Part shown: positions 1-8,265 of the stretch, one piece after another | Position numbering within the stretch: the first letter of the stretch is position 1 | Layout of the letters: every line of letters begins with the position of its first letter | Position numbers and translations under genes: made by a program | DNA from: Extensimonas sp963708545 | GTDB lineage: Bacteria > Pseudomonadota > Gammaproteobacteria > Burkholderiales > Burkholderiaceae_C | Assembly: GCA_963708545.1 (NCBI GenBank) | Contig: CAVPUD010000063.1 | Location: forward strand, 1 to 35,222 | DNA: 35,222 nt | Direction: 5' to 3' | The notes under the pieces: model-generated | The model's input: only the letters and a program-made list of their open reading frames with translations | Databases searched by the model: none | Told to the model about the DNA's origin: nothing

Positions 1-55
1 CGACGTGGTACTTGCAGTCCCATTTCGTGTGGTTTAGGCTTCCTATCTTGTCCAT
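1..55 (-). CDS. tnpA: IS200/IS605-family transposase TnpA, N-terminal fragment cut by window edge
   Basis: Read on the minus strand from the ATG at 55, the 18 visible codons give MDKIGSLNHTKWDCKYHV. HTKWDCKYHV is the hallmark N-terminus of IS200/IS605 single-strand Y1 (HUH) transposases. A strong ribosome site (AAGGAG, about 63-70) lies just upstream of the ATG. The catalytic HUH and Tyr residues would lie beyond base 1, so completeness cannot be judged. These enzymes cut and join single-stranded DNA at hairpins near the element ends. The assignment rests on a short but distinctive stretch; the element's exact subgroup is not determinable. Confidence 0.82.
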   Translation of the reverse strand, partial: MDKIGSLNHTKWDCKYHV

Positions 56-185
56 CCAGTTTCTCCTTTCGTTTGCTTGGCGGCTCACGATTGGGTGTTT
101 CTGCGATGGACATCCATACCTACGCATACGTCAAACTGCTACTGTCTCCCCGGCATAGCCGGGGGATTACCCACTTTATTTATCT
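56..185 (-). mobile_element. Left-end region of the IS200/IS605-type element
   Basis: The stretch upstream of the transposase start contains a perfect hairpin, CCCCGGC (148-154), loop ATA, GCCGGGG (158-164), about 95-110 bases from the tnpA ATG. This is where IS200/IS605 elements carry the subterminal hairpin recognised by TnpA. A smaller palindrome (ATGGA-TG-TCCAT on the minus strand, near 107-118) lies between it and the gene. The tip of the element should lie a little beyond the hairpin. I cannot fix it because these elements make no target duplication and the other end is off-window, so the right boundary given is approximate. Confidence 0.55.
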
Positions 186-277
186 TGCGCTTGCCGCAGG
201 CTGAAACTTACACTTTGCCGCTTCAGCGGTTGTGGTCACACGCTCCGCAGCCCTCCCTGCCATCACCTGGTCGCGCC

Positions 278-1330
278 GTGCATCCTTCGCAGCAGCATTT
301 TTTTCGCATCGTCTATCCCTTGCGCGTGCTAGGCTTGGGCTTGGGCGGCCTCGCGGTGGGCACGGTGTTCTGGGAGCGCCATGCGAGTTGGGCCGCCTGG
401 GGGGTTTTCCTGTTCGGGTGCTATTTGTGGCCCCATCTGGCCTACCTGATCTCCAAATACAGCAGCAACCGCTACCGCACCGAAATCTTCAATCTGGTGC
501 TCGACACCTTTTTCTTCGGTGTGCTGCTGCCTTTGATGCACTTCAACCTGCTGCCCAGCGTGCTCGTGGTCACGCTGGCCATGATGGACCGCATCGCCTC
601 GGGCATACGCGGGCTGTGGGTCATTTCATTGCTGGGGCTGCTGGCCGGAACGCTCCTGGGTGGTCTGCTCGCAGGCTTTCACTGGGCGCCCGAAAGCTCC
701 ATGCAAGTGATCCTCGCGTGCCTGCCCATGCTCATCGTGCACACGCTCTCGTCGAGCATGACCAGCCACCGCCTGATTCGCAAGGTGACGCGGCAGAATC
801 TGGAACTCGACGCGCTGCGCCGCATCGATGCGCTCACGGGTCTTTATGGCCGCGGCCATTGGGAGGAGCAAGCCACAGCAGCGCTGCGCGCCTGCCATGC
901 CCATGGCGCACCGGCCTGCATGCTGATGCTGGACATCGACCACTTCAAGCACATCAACGACACCCATGGCCACGGCGTGGGCGACGAAGTCATCCGCGCG
1001 CTGGCCCAGGTGGTGCGCAAAAATGTACGCGCCACAGACTGTGCGGGCCGCTACGGCGGCGACGAATTCACCGTGTTGCTGCCCGGCATGCAGCTCGAGG
1101 ATGCCTTGCAGATCGCGCAGCGCATCCGCGCGCAGGTGGAAGGACTGCAGCTGCGCGACATGCCCGAATTGCGCTTTACCTGCAGCGTGGGCGTGGCTTG
1201 CGCCGAGCATGGCCACAGCGACCTGCGCGCCTGGATGGCTGCTGCCGACGCCGCGCTGTACGAAGTCAAAAAAACCGGGCGCAATAGCGTGGCGAGCGCG
1301 CCCGTGACCGCATTCGCACCTGCCGTGTGA
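278..1330 (+). CDS. MASE2-domain membrane diguanylate cyclase (DgcC/AdrA-like)
   Basis: This is predicted to make cyclic di-GMP from two GTP at the inner membrane. Residues about 10-170 form a hydrophobic multi-helix region resembling the MASE2 sensor of E. coli DgcC (WPHLA, then a conserved block near TEIFNLVLDTFFFG). A GGDEF domain follows, with an intact signature (RYGGDEF, GGDEF at 260-264) and an upstream RxxD (RATD) matching the inhibitory I-site spacing. DxLTGLYGR at the domain start is also typical. The frame stays open upstream to a TTG at 77, but that stretch is IS200/IS605 end sequence, so I chose the GTG at 278, just before the MASE2 homology. No good ribosome site is visible there, so the start is uncertain. 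It converges with the histidine kinase gene. It probably affects the motility/biofilm switch, as is usual for DgcC-type enzymes; that role is inference. Confidence 0.85.
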   Translation: MHPSQQHFFRIVYPLRVLGLGLGGLAVGTVFWERHASWAAWGVFLFGCYLWPHLAYLISKYSSNRYRTEIFNLVLDTFFFGVLLPLMHFNLLPSVLVVTLAMMDRIASGIRGLWVISLLGLLAGTLLGGLLAGFHWAPESSMQVILACLPMLIVHTLSSSMTSHRLIRKVTRQNLELDALRRIDALTGLYGRGHWEEQATAALRACHAHGAPACMLMLDIDHFKHINDTHGHGVGDEVIRALAQVVRKNVRATDCAGRYGGDEFTVLLPGMQLEDALQIAQRIRAQVEGLQLRDMPELRFTCSVGVACAEHGHSDLRAWMAAADAALYEVKKTGRNSVASAPVTAFAPAV

Positions 1331-1353
1331 GAACGATGGGCCTGCAGCCAGCA

Positions 1354-2214
1354 TCAGCCTGGTGAGGCACCGGTGCTGGCGCGCGGCCAGCTCAGGCGCA
1401 CGGTGCAGCCCGCGTCGGGCACGGCGGTGATGGCGATGCGTGCGCCGTGGCGCTCGGCGATGGCGCGGCACAGCGCAAGGCCCGTACCCACGCCAGGGAA
1501 TGCTTCTTCGCGGTGCAGGCGCTGGAACACGCCGAACAAAGCGCCCGCGTGCGCTGCATCGAAGCCCACGCCGTTGTCCTCGACGAGCAGCACGCCGTCG
1601 CCGCCCTCTTCATCCACGCTGCGCACGGTGATGCGCGCCACGGCACGCCCGCGCGTGAATTTGAGCGCGTTGCCGAGCAGCTCGCGCAGCACCTCGCGCA
1701 GCAGCGCCGCGTCGGCCCACAGCACGGGCAGGTCAGAGTCGACCTGCCACTCGACCGTGCGCCCGGCCGCTTCGGATGCAAGCAGCGTGCGCACCTCGGC
1801 AAGCAGGGCTGCGACATCGACGGGCGCGCAGGCGAGCGGCGTCCGCTGCGCGCGCGAGAGCGCAAGCAGCCCGTCGAGCATGCGCCCCATGCGCTGCGCC
1901 GACTGCGCCATGGTCGCGAGGAAGTCGAGCGCCTCTTGCACGGTCTGCTTTGGCCCGTAGGCCCCGGCGGGCTGAATTGCGGAGTCACCCAGCAATTCGG
2001 TGAGCAATTCACGCACGAGCTCGCCATAGGCCGTCACGTGGCGCAGCGGCGCACGCAGGTCGTGCGAGACGGCGCGCACAAACTCTTCCTGCGCGGCTGC
2101 GAGCGCAGCGTTGTGCTGCTGGCACTGCGCGAGTGCGGCGCGCAGCGCCGTCACGTCATCGGCCACGGTCTGCGGCGCGTCTGGTGCGCCGGGGCTGGAA
2201 GGCAGCGCGGGCAT
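1354..2214 (-). CDS. Soluble sensor histidine kinase without recognisable input domain
   Basis: A protein of about 286 residues consisting almost only of a kinase core. It has a short N-terminal helix, a HisKA dimerisation domain with the H-box SHDLRAPLRHV (phospho-acceptor His51), and a HATPase_c domain with the N-box (LGNALKF), G1 box (VEDNGVGFD) and a glycine-rich GVGTGLAL lid. The H-box resembles that of phytochrome-type kinases. No membrane segment, PAS, GAF or HAMP domain is visible, so the signal must come through a partner. No response regulator is adjacent. The ATG at 2214 begins two bases after the glmU stop codon and is preferred over the TTG at 2220; the two genes are probably co-transcribed and translationally coupled. 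Confidence 0.85.
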   Translation of the reverse strand: MPALPSSPGAPDAPQTVADDVTALRAALAQCQQHNAALAAAQEEFVRAVSHDLRAPLRHVTAYGELVRELLTELLGDSAIQPAGAYGPKQTVQEALDFLATMAQSAQRMGRMLDGLLALSRAQRTPLACAPVDVAALLAEVRTLLASEAAGRTVEWQVDSDLPVLWADAALLREVLRELLGNALKFTRGRAVARITVRSVDEEGGDGVLLVEDNGVGFDAAHAGALFGVFQRLHREEAFPGVGTGLALCRAIAERHGARIAITAVPDAGCTVRLSWPRASTGASPG

Positions 2215-2216
2215 GG

Positions 2217-3658
2217 TCAAGCCTTGGCTTGCTTGGTGGGCCGCTGCCAGCCGGGGATGTTGACCTGCTTGCCGCGCGCAACGCTGAGCGCTCCCGCGGG
2301 CACGTCTTTGGTGATGGTCGAGCCGCCGCCCACGGTGGCGCCTGCGCCCACCGTCACGGGCGCGACGAGCACGCAGTTGCTGCCCACGTGCACGTCCGCT
2401 TCGAGCACGGTGCGGTGCTTGTTCGCGCCGTCGTAGTTCGCGGTGATGCTGCCGGCGCCGTAGTTCACGCGCGCGCCCACGCTCGCGTCGCCGAGGTAGG
2501 CGAGGTGGTTGGCCTTGGCGCCTTCGGCCAGCGTGCTGTTTTTGACTTCGACGAAGTTGCCTATGTGCACCTGCGGACCGAGCTGCGCGCCCGGGCGCAG
2601 GCGCGCAAACGGCCCCACGAGCGCACTCGGGCCGACTTCCACACCGGCTTGCTCGCCGGCGATGTGCGTGTAGGGGTGGATCACCGCCCCCGCGGCAATG
2701 CGTGCGTTGCTGATGCAGCAGTGCGCGCCGATCTGCACGCCCTCGCCGAGCTCCACGCGGCCCGTGAAGATGCAGCCCACGTCGATCTCCACGTCCTGCG
2801 CGCAGCGCAGTTCGGCGCGTGCGCCGCTGCGCGCGTCGTCGCGCACATCGAAGCGCGCCGGGTCGGCCAGGCGCACACCCTGCTCCATCAGCGCCTGCGC
2901 CTGGCGCGCCTGGTGCGCACGCTCGAGCGCCGCGAGCTGCGCGGGGCTGTTCACGCCCGCGACCTGCAGCGCGTCGGTGATGCAGTGCGCGACCACGGGC
3001 ACGCCATCCTGCACGGCCAGCGCGACCACGTCGGTGAGGTAATACTCGCCCTGCGCGTTGTCGTTCGTGAGGCGCGCGAGCCAGCCCTTGAGCCGCCGCG
3101 CGGGCACGGCCATGATGCCGCTGTAAATCTCATCGAGCGCGCGCTCGGCGACGCTCGCGTCCTTGTGCTCGACGATGCGCTGCACGCTGCCGTCCGCGGC
3201 GCGCACGATGCGGCCGTAGCCCGTGGGGTCGGCAGATTGACGGTGAGCAGCGCGAGCCGCTCGCCCTGCGCCGCGGCGACGAGCGCACGCAGCGTGTCGG
3301 CCTGCGTGAGCGGCACGTCGCCCGAGAGCACGAGCACGAGGCCGTCGTCTGCGAGCAGCGGCGCGGCCTGCTGCACCGCGTGCCCGGTGCCGAGCTGCGG
3401 CTGCTGGCGCACGCACTGCAGCTCAAATTTATGGTCAAAATAGCCCTCAAGGCTTATGGCACGGGCACAAGCAGCTTCCACTTCAGGAGCGCCGTGCCCC
3501 GTCACCACGACGACGCGCCGCGGCGCGAGTTGCGCCGCCTGGCCGAGCACGTGCAGCAATAGCGCCCGCCCCGCGAGGCGCTGCAAGACCTTGGGAATGC
3601 GGCTTTTCATGCGCGTGCCCTTGCCGGCCGCCATGACGACGATGTCGAGTGCTGTCAT
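2217..3658 (-). CDS. glmU: Bifunctional UDP-GlcNAc pyrophosphorylase / GlcN-1-P acetyltransferase, with a one-base frameshift
   Basis: GlmU acetylates glucosamine-1-phosphate and then uridylylates it to UDP-GlcNAc, the precursor of peptidoglycan and LPS; it is normally essential. The N-terminal part shows the nucleotidyltransferase motif AAGKGTRM and QLGTGHAVQQAAP. The C-terminal part shows EHKDA, NDNAQGEYYLTD and left-handed beta-helix hexapeptides ending in GAGSITANYDGANKHRT. The frame breaks near 3230: LLTVNL continues correctly only in the neighbouring frame (DPTGYGRIV), as though one G were missing from an expected L-P/A-D-P-T-G-Y-G. The length (1442 nt) is one short of 481 codons. The ATG at 3658 has a GGAAGGA ribosome site and lies 24 bases after the tyrS stop. 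The segment encoding AISLEGYFDHKF (3424-3478) uses AT-rich codons and matches an interspersed repeat. Confidence 0.93.
3424..3478 (-). repeat. Interspersed repeat copy inside glmU
   Basis: An AT-richer patch in a GC-rich gene. On the minus strand it reads AGCTGCTTGTGC, then ATAAGCCTTGAGGGC and TATTTTGACC. It aligns with the better-preserved copy in the SDR gene (AGCTGCTAGCGC, then AAGCGCTAGAGGCC and AAAATGG). In glmU it encodes AISLEGYFDHKF with codons (ATA, TTT, AAA) unlike its surroundings, at a point where GlmU proteins usually pass directly to the QLGTGHA loop. It appears to be an in-frame insertion that has partly decayed. Confidence 0.6.
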
Positions 3659-3682
3659 CACTTTTCCTTCCGGCGGCAAAGC

Positions 3683-4916
3683 TCAAGCCAAAGTCACGCG
3701 CGCAAATTTGCGCTTGCCCACCTGCACCACGTAGCTGCCCGCGGGCAGCTTGAGGCCCTTGTCGCTGACCACGCCGGCCATCGACGCGCACGCCGCCACC
3801 GTCGATCAGGCGGTTCGCCTCGCTCGTCGAGGGCGCGAGCTGCGCCTGCTTGAGCAGCGCGCCTATGCCCAGCGGCGCGCCCGTGAGCTGCACTTCGGGG
3901 ATGTGCTCGGGCACGCCGCCCTTGCTGCGCAGCACGAAGTCCTGCTCGGCCGCCTCGGCCGCCTGCGGCGAATGAAAGCGCGCGGTGATTTCCTTGGCCA
4001 GCAGCACCTTCACGTCGCGCGGGTTGCGCCCGGCCGCGACCTCCTGCTGGAGCCGTTCGATCTCGGCGAGCGAGCGAAACGACAGCAGCGTGAACCAGCG
4101 CCACATCAGCGTGTCCGAGATGCTCATCACCTTGGCGAACATGGTGTTGGCGTCTTCGGTGATGCCGATGTAGTTGTTCTTGCTCTTGGACATCTTCTCG
4201 ACGCCGTCCAGGCCCTCGAGCAGCGGCATGGTCAGGATGCACTGCGGCTCCTGGCCGTATTCCTGCTGCAGGTGCCGGCCCATGAGCAGGTTGAACTTCT
4301 GGTCGGTGCCGCCGAGCTCGAGGTCGCTGCGCAGCGCGACCGAGTCGTAGCCCTGCATCAGCGGGTAGAGAAACTCATGCACGCTGATGGGCTGGCCGGT
4401 GCTGAAGCGCTTGTGAAAGTCGTCGCGCTCCATCATGCGCGCCACCGTGTATTTGGCCGCGAGCTGGATCATGCCGCGCGCGCCCAGCGGCTCGCTCCAC
4501 TCGCTGTTGTAGCGGATTTCGGTGCGCGCGGGGTCCAGCACCAGGCTGGCCTGGCGGTAGTAGGTTTCGGCGTTGGTCTTGATCTGCTCGGGCGTGAGCG
4601 GCGGGCGCGTGCTGTTGCGCCCCGAAGGGTCGCCGATCAGGCTCGTGAAGTCGCCGATCAGGAAGATCACCTGGTGGCCCAGGTCTTGCAATTGGCGCAT
4701 CTTGTTGAGCACCACGGTGTGGCCGATATGGATGTCGGGGGCGGTCGGATCCAGCCCCAGCTTGATGCGCAGCGGCTTGCCCCTGGCCGCGGCGCGCGCC
4801 AATTTTTGCACCCAGGCGTCCTGCGGCAGCAGCTCTTCGGCGCCGCGCAAGGTGACTTCGAGCGCGTGCCGCACGGCATCGGTCACGGGATATTTTGTAA
4901 CGGCGGAAGGATTCAT
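3683..4916 (-). CDS. tyrS: Tyrosyl-tRNA synthetase, with a one-base insertion near the C-terminus
   Basis: This is a class Ic synthetase charging tRNA-Tyr. It carries the HIGH signature (HIGH at 63-66), GDFTSLIGDPSGR, and the KMSKS loop at 241-245. A C-terminal S4-type RNA-binding segment begins around EANRLIDGGGVRVDG. The frame is lost just after that motif, around 3774-3778. Removing one base there restores VVSDKGLKLPAGSYVVQVGKR and the ending FARVTLA with a TGA at 3683. The total length of 1234 nt is one base over a multiple of three, giving a corrected protein of about 410 residues. Without correction the tail would read through into the glmU region. The ATG at 4916 agrees with family length. 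It is divergent from the M23 peptidase gene across 251 bases in which I see no other gene. Confidence 0.94.
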
Positions 4917-5167
4917 AGGGTTTTCAGGGATGCCGGCGCAACGGGCGTCGCTATACTTCGGCCCACTTTGGGGGTGGCGCCGGATTTTAGTGCCGCACCG
5001 CCTGCTCTTTTTCGGGGGAGTCTTTAGGCCTGCGTGCCGCGCGGCCCAAGGATTCCGCAGTGTTTTGCTTGCGCAGTCTTGGTCTGCGCGCTTGGGCGGC
5101 TGCCTTGGCAGCGCTGGCTCGGCGCTAGCGTATGGGCCCGGCAGCCCTTGCAGTTTGGGGATAGATC

Positions 5168-6532
5168 TTGATCCATGGTTTGACCACTGCCAGCAAGGCA
5201 TTGATTGCGCAACTGTCTCGCACCGCACAAAAACACCCCCGCCGTATCACCGCCGCCGTGGCTGCCCTGCTGCTCACGGGCGGTGGCGGCGCGTTTGCCG
5301 TGGCGGCTTTCGCGCCCGATGCGGCCGATCTGCCCGTGCGGCAGATCAGCTACCCCGTCGCCTCGCTGGCCGACGGCACGGCGCTCGACGCGCTTCAGGC
5401 GCCGGGCTTTTCGCTCTACCGCTCCGAGTTCACGCGCAGCAGCGACACCGCCGAGTCGCTGCTGCAGCGCCTGGGCGTGGCCGATCCGGCCGCGGCGGCG
5501 TTCTTGCGCGCGAGCGACGCCGCGCGCCAGCACCTGCTGGGGCGCACGGGGCGCCTGGTGTCGGTCGAAACCACCGACGACCACCGCCTGCGCAAACTCA
5601 CCGTGCGCTGGGCGCCCGACGACAGCAATACCTTCCAGCGCCTGGTGGTCGAGCGCCAGGGCGAGGCCGAGCGCTTTGGCGCGCGCATCGAGAGCGCACC
5701 GCTGGTCGCGCAAACGCGGCTTGGGGGCGGCATCATCCAAAGCTCGCTGTTCGCGGCCACCGACGCCGCGGGCATCCCCGACGCCGTGGCCATACAGCTG
5801 GCCGAAATCTTCGGCGCCAACATCGACTTTCGCCGCGCGCTGCGCCGTGGCGACCGCTTCTCGCTGGTCTATGAGGTGCTCGAGGCCGACGGCGAGCCGC
5901 TGCGCAGCGGCCGCGTGCTCAGCGCCGAGTTTCACAACAACGGCAAGACGCACCAGGCCGTCTGGTTTCAGGAGCCCGGCGCGGCCAAGGGCGCCTATTA
6001 CACGCTCGACGGACAAAGCCTGCGCAAAGCCTTCCTCGCCGCGCCGGTGGCGTTTTCGCGCGTCTCGAGCGGTTTTGCGATGCGCTTTCACCCCATCCTG
6101 CGGCAGTGGCGCGCGCACCTGGGCACCGACTTTGCCGCGCCCACGGGCACGCCGGTGCGTACCGTGGGCAACGGCGTGGTTGCCTTCGCGGGCGTGCAAA
6201 ACGGCTACGGCAACGTGGTTTTCGTACAGCACGACAAGGCGCATGTCACCGTCTATGCGCACCTGAGCCGCATCGACGTGCGCAAGGGCCAGAACGTGGA
6301 GCAGGGCCAGACCATAGGCGCAGTGGGTGCGACGGGCTGGGCCACGGGGCCGCACTTGCACTTCGAGTTCCGCGTCGACGGCAAGCAGCAAGACCCACAG
6401 ATCATGGCGCAGCAAAGCGCCGCGGCTGCGCCCGTGTCCCCCGCCGCCCGGCCCGCGTTCGAGCGCCTCGCGCGCAGCATGCGCATAGAGCTCGACGCCG
6501 CCGCGCGCGTGCAGCAGGCCCGCGCCGACTGA
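5168..6532 (+). CDS. M23-family (LytM-type) murein endopeptidase, membrane-anchored
   Basis: This is predicted to hydrolyse peptidoglycan cross-bridges in the periplasm, like MepM. A basic N-terminus is followed by one hydrophobic segment (about 27-49) acting as an anchor or uncleaved signal. Next is an OapA/LysM-like region, then the M23 domain. The zinc ligands are visible: HLGTD (H317, D321) and HLHFEF (H396, H398). The domain also has NGYGNVVFVQH and TGWATGPHLHF, typical of active enzymes. The TTG at 5168 has a GGGGA ribosome site seven to eight bases upstream and gives 454 residues, usual for this family. It is followed 87 bases later by anmK on the same strand, giving a wall-remodelling and recycling pair. 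The true start could be a nearby TTG at 5180. Confidence 0.9.
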   Translation: MIHGLTTASKALIAQLSRTAQKHPRRITAAVAALLLTGGGGAFAVAAFAPDAADLPVRQISYPVASLADGTALDALQAPGFSLYRSEFTRSSDTAESLLQRLGVADPAAAAFLRASDAARQHLLGRTGRLVSVETTDDHRLRKLTVRWAPDDSNTFQRLVVERQGEAERFGARIESAPLVAQTRLGGGIIQSSLFAATDAAGIPDAVAIQLAEIFGANIDFRRALRRGDRFSLVYEVLEADGEPLRSGRVLSAEFHNNGKTHQAVWFQEPGAAKGAYYTLDGQSLRKAFLAAPVAFSRVSSGFAMRFHPILRQWRAHLGTDFAAPTGTPVRTVGNGVVAFAGVQNGYGNVVFVQHDKAHVTVYAHLSRIDVRKGQNVEQGQTIGAVGATGWATGPHLHFEFRVDGKQQDPQIMAQQSAAAAPVSPAARPAFERLARSMRIELDAAARVQQARAD

Positions 6533-6619
6533 CTCTTCGAGCCGCAGCGCAGCACCCAGCCCCATCCGTGCGCCGCCGCCCAGCACCACGCGACGCACCA
6601 CCACCGACGCGCCCCGCCC

Positions 6620-7744
6620 ATGTCCGAGCTCTACATCGGCCTGATGTCGGGCACCTCGCTCGACGGCGTGGACGGCGTGCTCGTCGATTTTTCTAAGCCA
6701 AAATGGGCCGTAGTGGCCGCTGCATCTGCACCACTAGCTCCTGAATTGAAAGCGCAGCTGCTCGCGCTGCACAGCCCCGCATCGGATGAGCTGCACCAGG
6801 CCGCGCTTGCCGGCAACGCGATTGCGCGCAGCTATGCGCAGGTGGTGCAAGCGCTGCTCGCCGCAAGCGGCACGCGCCCCCAAGCCGTGCGTGCGATCGG
6901 CGCGCATGGACAGACCGTGCGCCACTGCCCGGGCGCGTTCGATGGCACGGGCTACACGCTGCAGCTGGGCAACCCGGCGCTGCTCGCCGAGCTTTGCGGC
7001 ATCACCGTGGTGGCAGACTTTCGCAGCCGCGACCTCGCGGCGGGCGGCCAGGGTGCGCCGCTCGTGCCGGCGTTCCACCAGCAGGTGTTTGGCCGCGCGG
7101 GCGAGACCGTGCTCGTGCTCAACCTCGGCGGCATTGCGAATCTGAGCGTGCTGCGCGCCGACGGCAGCGTGCTGGGCTTCGACTGCGGCCCCGGCAACAT
7201 GCTGCTCGACCACTGGTGCCAGCAGCACACCGGCCAGCCCTACGACGCCCAAGGCGCCTGGGCCGCGCGCGGGCAGGTGTTGCCCGCCTTGCTTGCGACA
7301 CTGCAGCAGGAGCCGTTTTTCCAAGCCCCGCCGCCCAAGAGCACCGGGCGTGACCTGTTCAACGCCGCGTGGCTGGCCGAACGGCTGCGCAGCTACCTGT
7401 CCGAACACGACGCGCCGCCCGCGCCCGAAGACGTGCAGGCTACCTTGGCAGAATTGACCGCCAGCGCTTGTGCAGCAAGCGCTTTGCGCTATGGGGGCAA
7501 TAGCAATTTGCTCGCCGTGTGCGGCGGCGGCGCGTACAACGCCGACCTGCTGCAGCGCCTGCAGCGCCGGCTGCCGCAGCACGAGGTGCAAACCACCGAC
7601 GCGCTCGGCCTGCCGGCGCAGCAGGTCGAGGCCGCAGCCTTTGCCTGGCTCGCGCGGCAGGCGCTGCGCGGTGCACCGGGCAATCTGCAAAGCGTCACGG
7701 GCGCCCGCGGCGCCCGTGTGCTTGGTGCGATCTACCCGGCCTGA
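6620..7744 (+). CDS. anmK: Anhydro-N-acetylmuramic acid kinase
   Basis: AnmK phosphorylates and hydrolyses the 1,6-anhydro ring of anhydroMurNAc to give MurNAc-6-P in cytoplasmic cell-wall recycling. Diagnostic motifs run the whole length: MSGTSLDGVDG at the N-terminus, GAHGQTVRH, NLGGIANLS, GFDCGPGNMLLD, STGRDLFN, CGGGAYN and GLPAQQVEAAAFAWLA. The 374-residue length is normal. No ribosome site precedes the ATG at 6620, but the motif order fixes the start. Two short stretches (about 6690-6751 and 7450-7510) are AT-richer than the rest and resemble the interspersed repeat found elsewhere in the window, without breaking the frame. It converges with erpA. Confidence 0.95.
   Translation: MSELYIGLMSGTSLDGVDGVLVDFSKPKWAVVAAASAPLAPELKAQLLALHSPASDELHQAALAGNAIARSYAQVVQALLAASGTRPQAVRAIGAHGQTVRHCPGAFDGTGYTLQLGNPALLAELCGITVVADFRSRDLAAGGQGAPLVPAFHQQVFGRAGETVLVLNLGGIANLSVLRADGSVLGFDCGPGNMLLDHWCQQHTGQPYDAQGAWAARGQVLPALLATLQQEPFFQAPPPKSTGRDLFNAAWLAERLRSYLSEHDAPPAPEDVQATLAELTASACAASALRYGGNSNLLAVCGGGAYNADLLQRLQRRLPQHEVQTTDALGLPAQQVEAAAFAWLARQALRGAPGNLQSVTGARGARVLGAIYPA
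6690..6751 (+). repeat. Degenerate interspersed repeat-like segment in anmK (first)
   Basis: On the + strand it reads TCTAAGCCAAAATGGGCC, GTAGTGGCC, GCATCTGCACCACTAGCTC and CTGAATT. It can be aligned, with small gaps, to the SDR-gene copy (TTCAAGCCATTTTGGCC, CTAGCGC, ACGTCTGCGCTAGCAGCT, ATCAATT). It encodes a Lys/Ala-rich stretch in a variable part of AnmK. It is more degenerate than the SDR copy and could in part be chance. Confidence 0.4.
7450..7510 (+). repeat. Interspersed repeat-like segment in anmK (second)
   Basis: The core AGCGCTTG-TGCAG-CAAGCGCT (7463-7483) is a perfect 8-base inverted repeat with a 5-base loop. It is flanked by AATTGACC and by GCTATGGGGGCAATAGC, the same layout as the other copies. 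It is translated in frame as part of an Ala/Ser stretch before CGGGAYN. The protein length is not obviously increased here, so this may be a replacement of a tolerant region rather than an insertion. Confidence 0.4.
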
Positions 7745-7750
7745 ACAACC

Positions 7751-7765
7751 GGGCAGGTACTGCCC
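7751..7765. terminator. Hairpin between convergent anmK and erpA
   Basis: GGGCAG (7751-7756), loop GTA, CTGCCC (7760-7765): a perfect six-pair stem in the 42-base gap between two converging stop codons. No U-tract follows on the anmK side; a weak T-rich stretch follows on the erpA side. It probably acts as a bidirectional RNA end or 3' stabiliser. Confidence 0.4.
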
Positions 7766-7786
7766 TCAGCCTCTCAGTCAAAAAGA

Positions 7787-8152
7787 TCAAACGGAAAAGC
7801 TCGAACCGCAGCCGCAGGTGGACGTGGCGTTGGGATTGCGGATCACGAACTGCGCACCCTGCAGGTCTTCTTTGTAGTCGATCTCGGCGCCGAGCAGGTA
7901 CTGGTAGCTCATGGCGTCGATCAGCAAGGTGACGCCGTTCTTCACCATGGTGGTGTCGTCCTCGTTCACGACTTCGTCGAAGGTGAAGCCGTACTGGAAG
8001 CCGGAGCAGCCCCCGCCCTGCACGAACACGCGCAGTTTGAGGTCAGGATTGCCTTCTTCGGCGATCAAGTCCGCCACCTTGGCCGCTGCGCTGTCGGTGA
8101 AGTTGATGGGGGCGGGCATTTCAGTGGCGATGTTTTCGGCTACGGCGCTCAT
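7787..8152 (-). CDS. erpA: A-type iron-sulfur cluster insertion protein ErpA
   Basis: ErpA accepts Fe-S clusters from the assembly machinery and delivers them to apo-proteins in the cytoplasm. It is a 121-residue HesB/IscA fold. The three cluster ligands are present: Cys49 in GGGCSGF, and Cys113 and Cys115 in TCGCGSSFSV. YGFTFD and AMSYQYLLGAEIDY are typical ErpA sequences. The ATG at 8152 has a GGAG seven bases upstream, so I prefer it to an upstream in-frame ATG at 8194. It stands alone, 113 bases after fliR on the same strand. The Rieske proteins of the aromatic cluster are possible clients, but that is inference. Confidence 0.94.
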   Translation of the reverse strand: MSAVAENIATEMPAPINFTDSAAAKVADLIAEEGNPDLKLRVFVQGGGCSGFQYGFTFDEVVNEDDTTMVKNGVTLLIDAMSYQYLLGAEIDYKEDLQGAQFVIRNPNATSTCGCGSSFSV

Positions 8153-8265
8153 GGAGCTCTCCAAGTTCAAGATTTGGGGCCAATAGTAATGCAAGGCCCT
8201 CGGGAATTCGGCGGCGTGCGCTGATGACGTCTATTGCAGTGGGGGTTTAGGCTCGGCGCCGCTTG

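Noticed and set aside
77..277. Upstream extension of the diguanylate cyclase to a TTG at 77 (67 extra residues)
   Set aside because: Most of this stretch is IS200/IS605 end sequence with its hairpin, and the translation has no family resemblance.
2133..3443. Long + strand open frames opposite glmU, tyrS, fliM, fliK and other genes
   Set aside because: They are GC-bias shadows rich in Arg/Ala/His with no recognisable domains, opposite well-supported genes.
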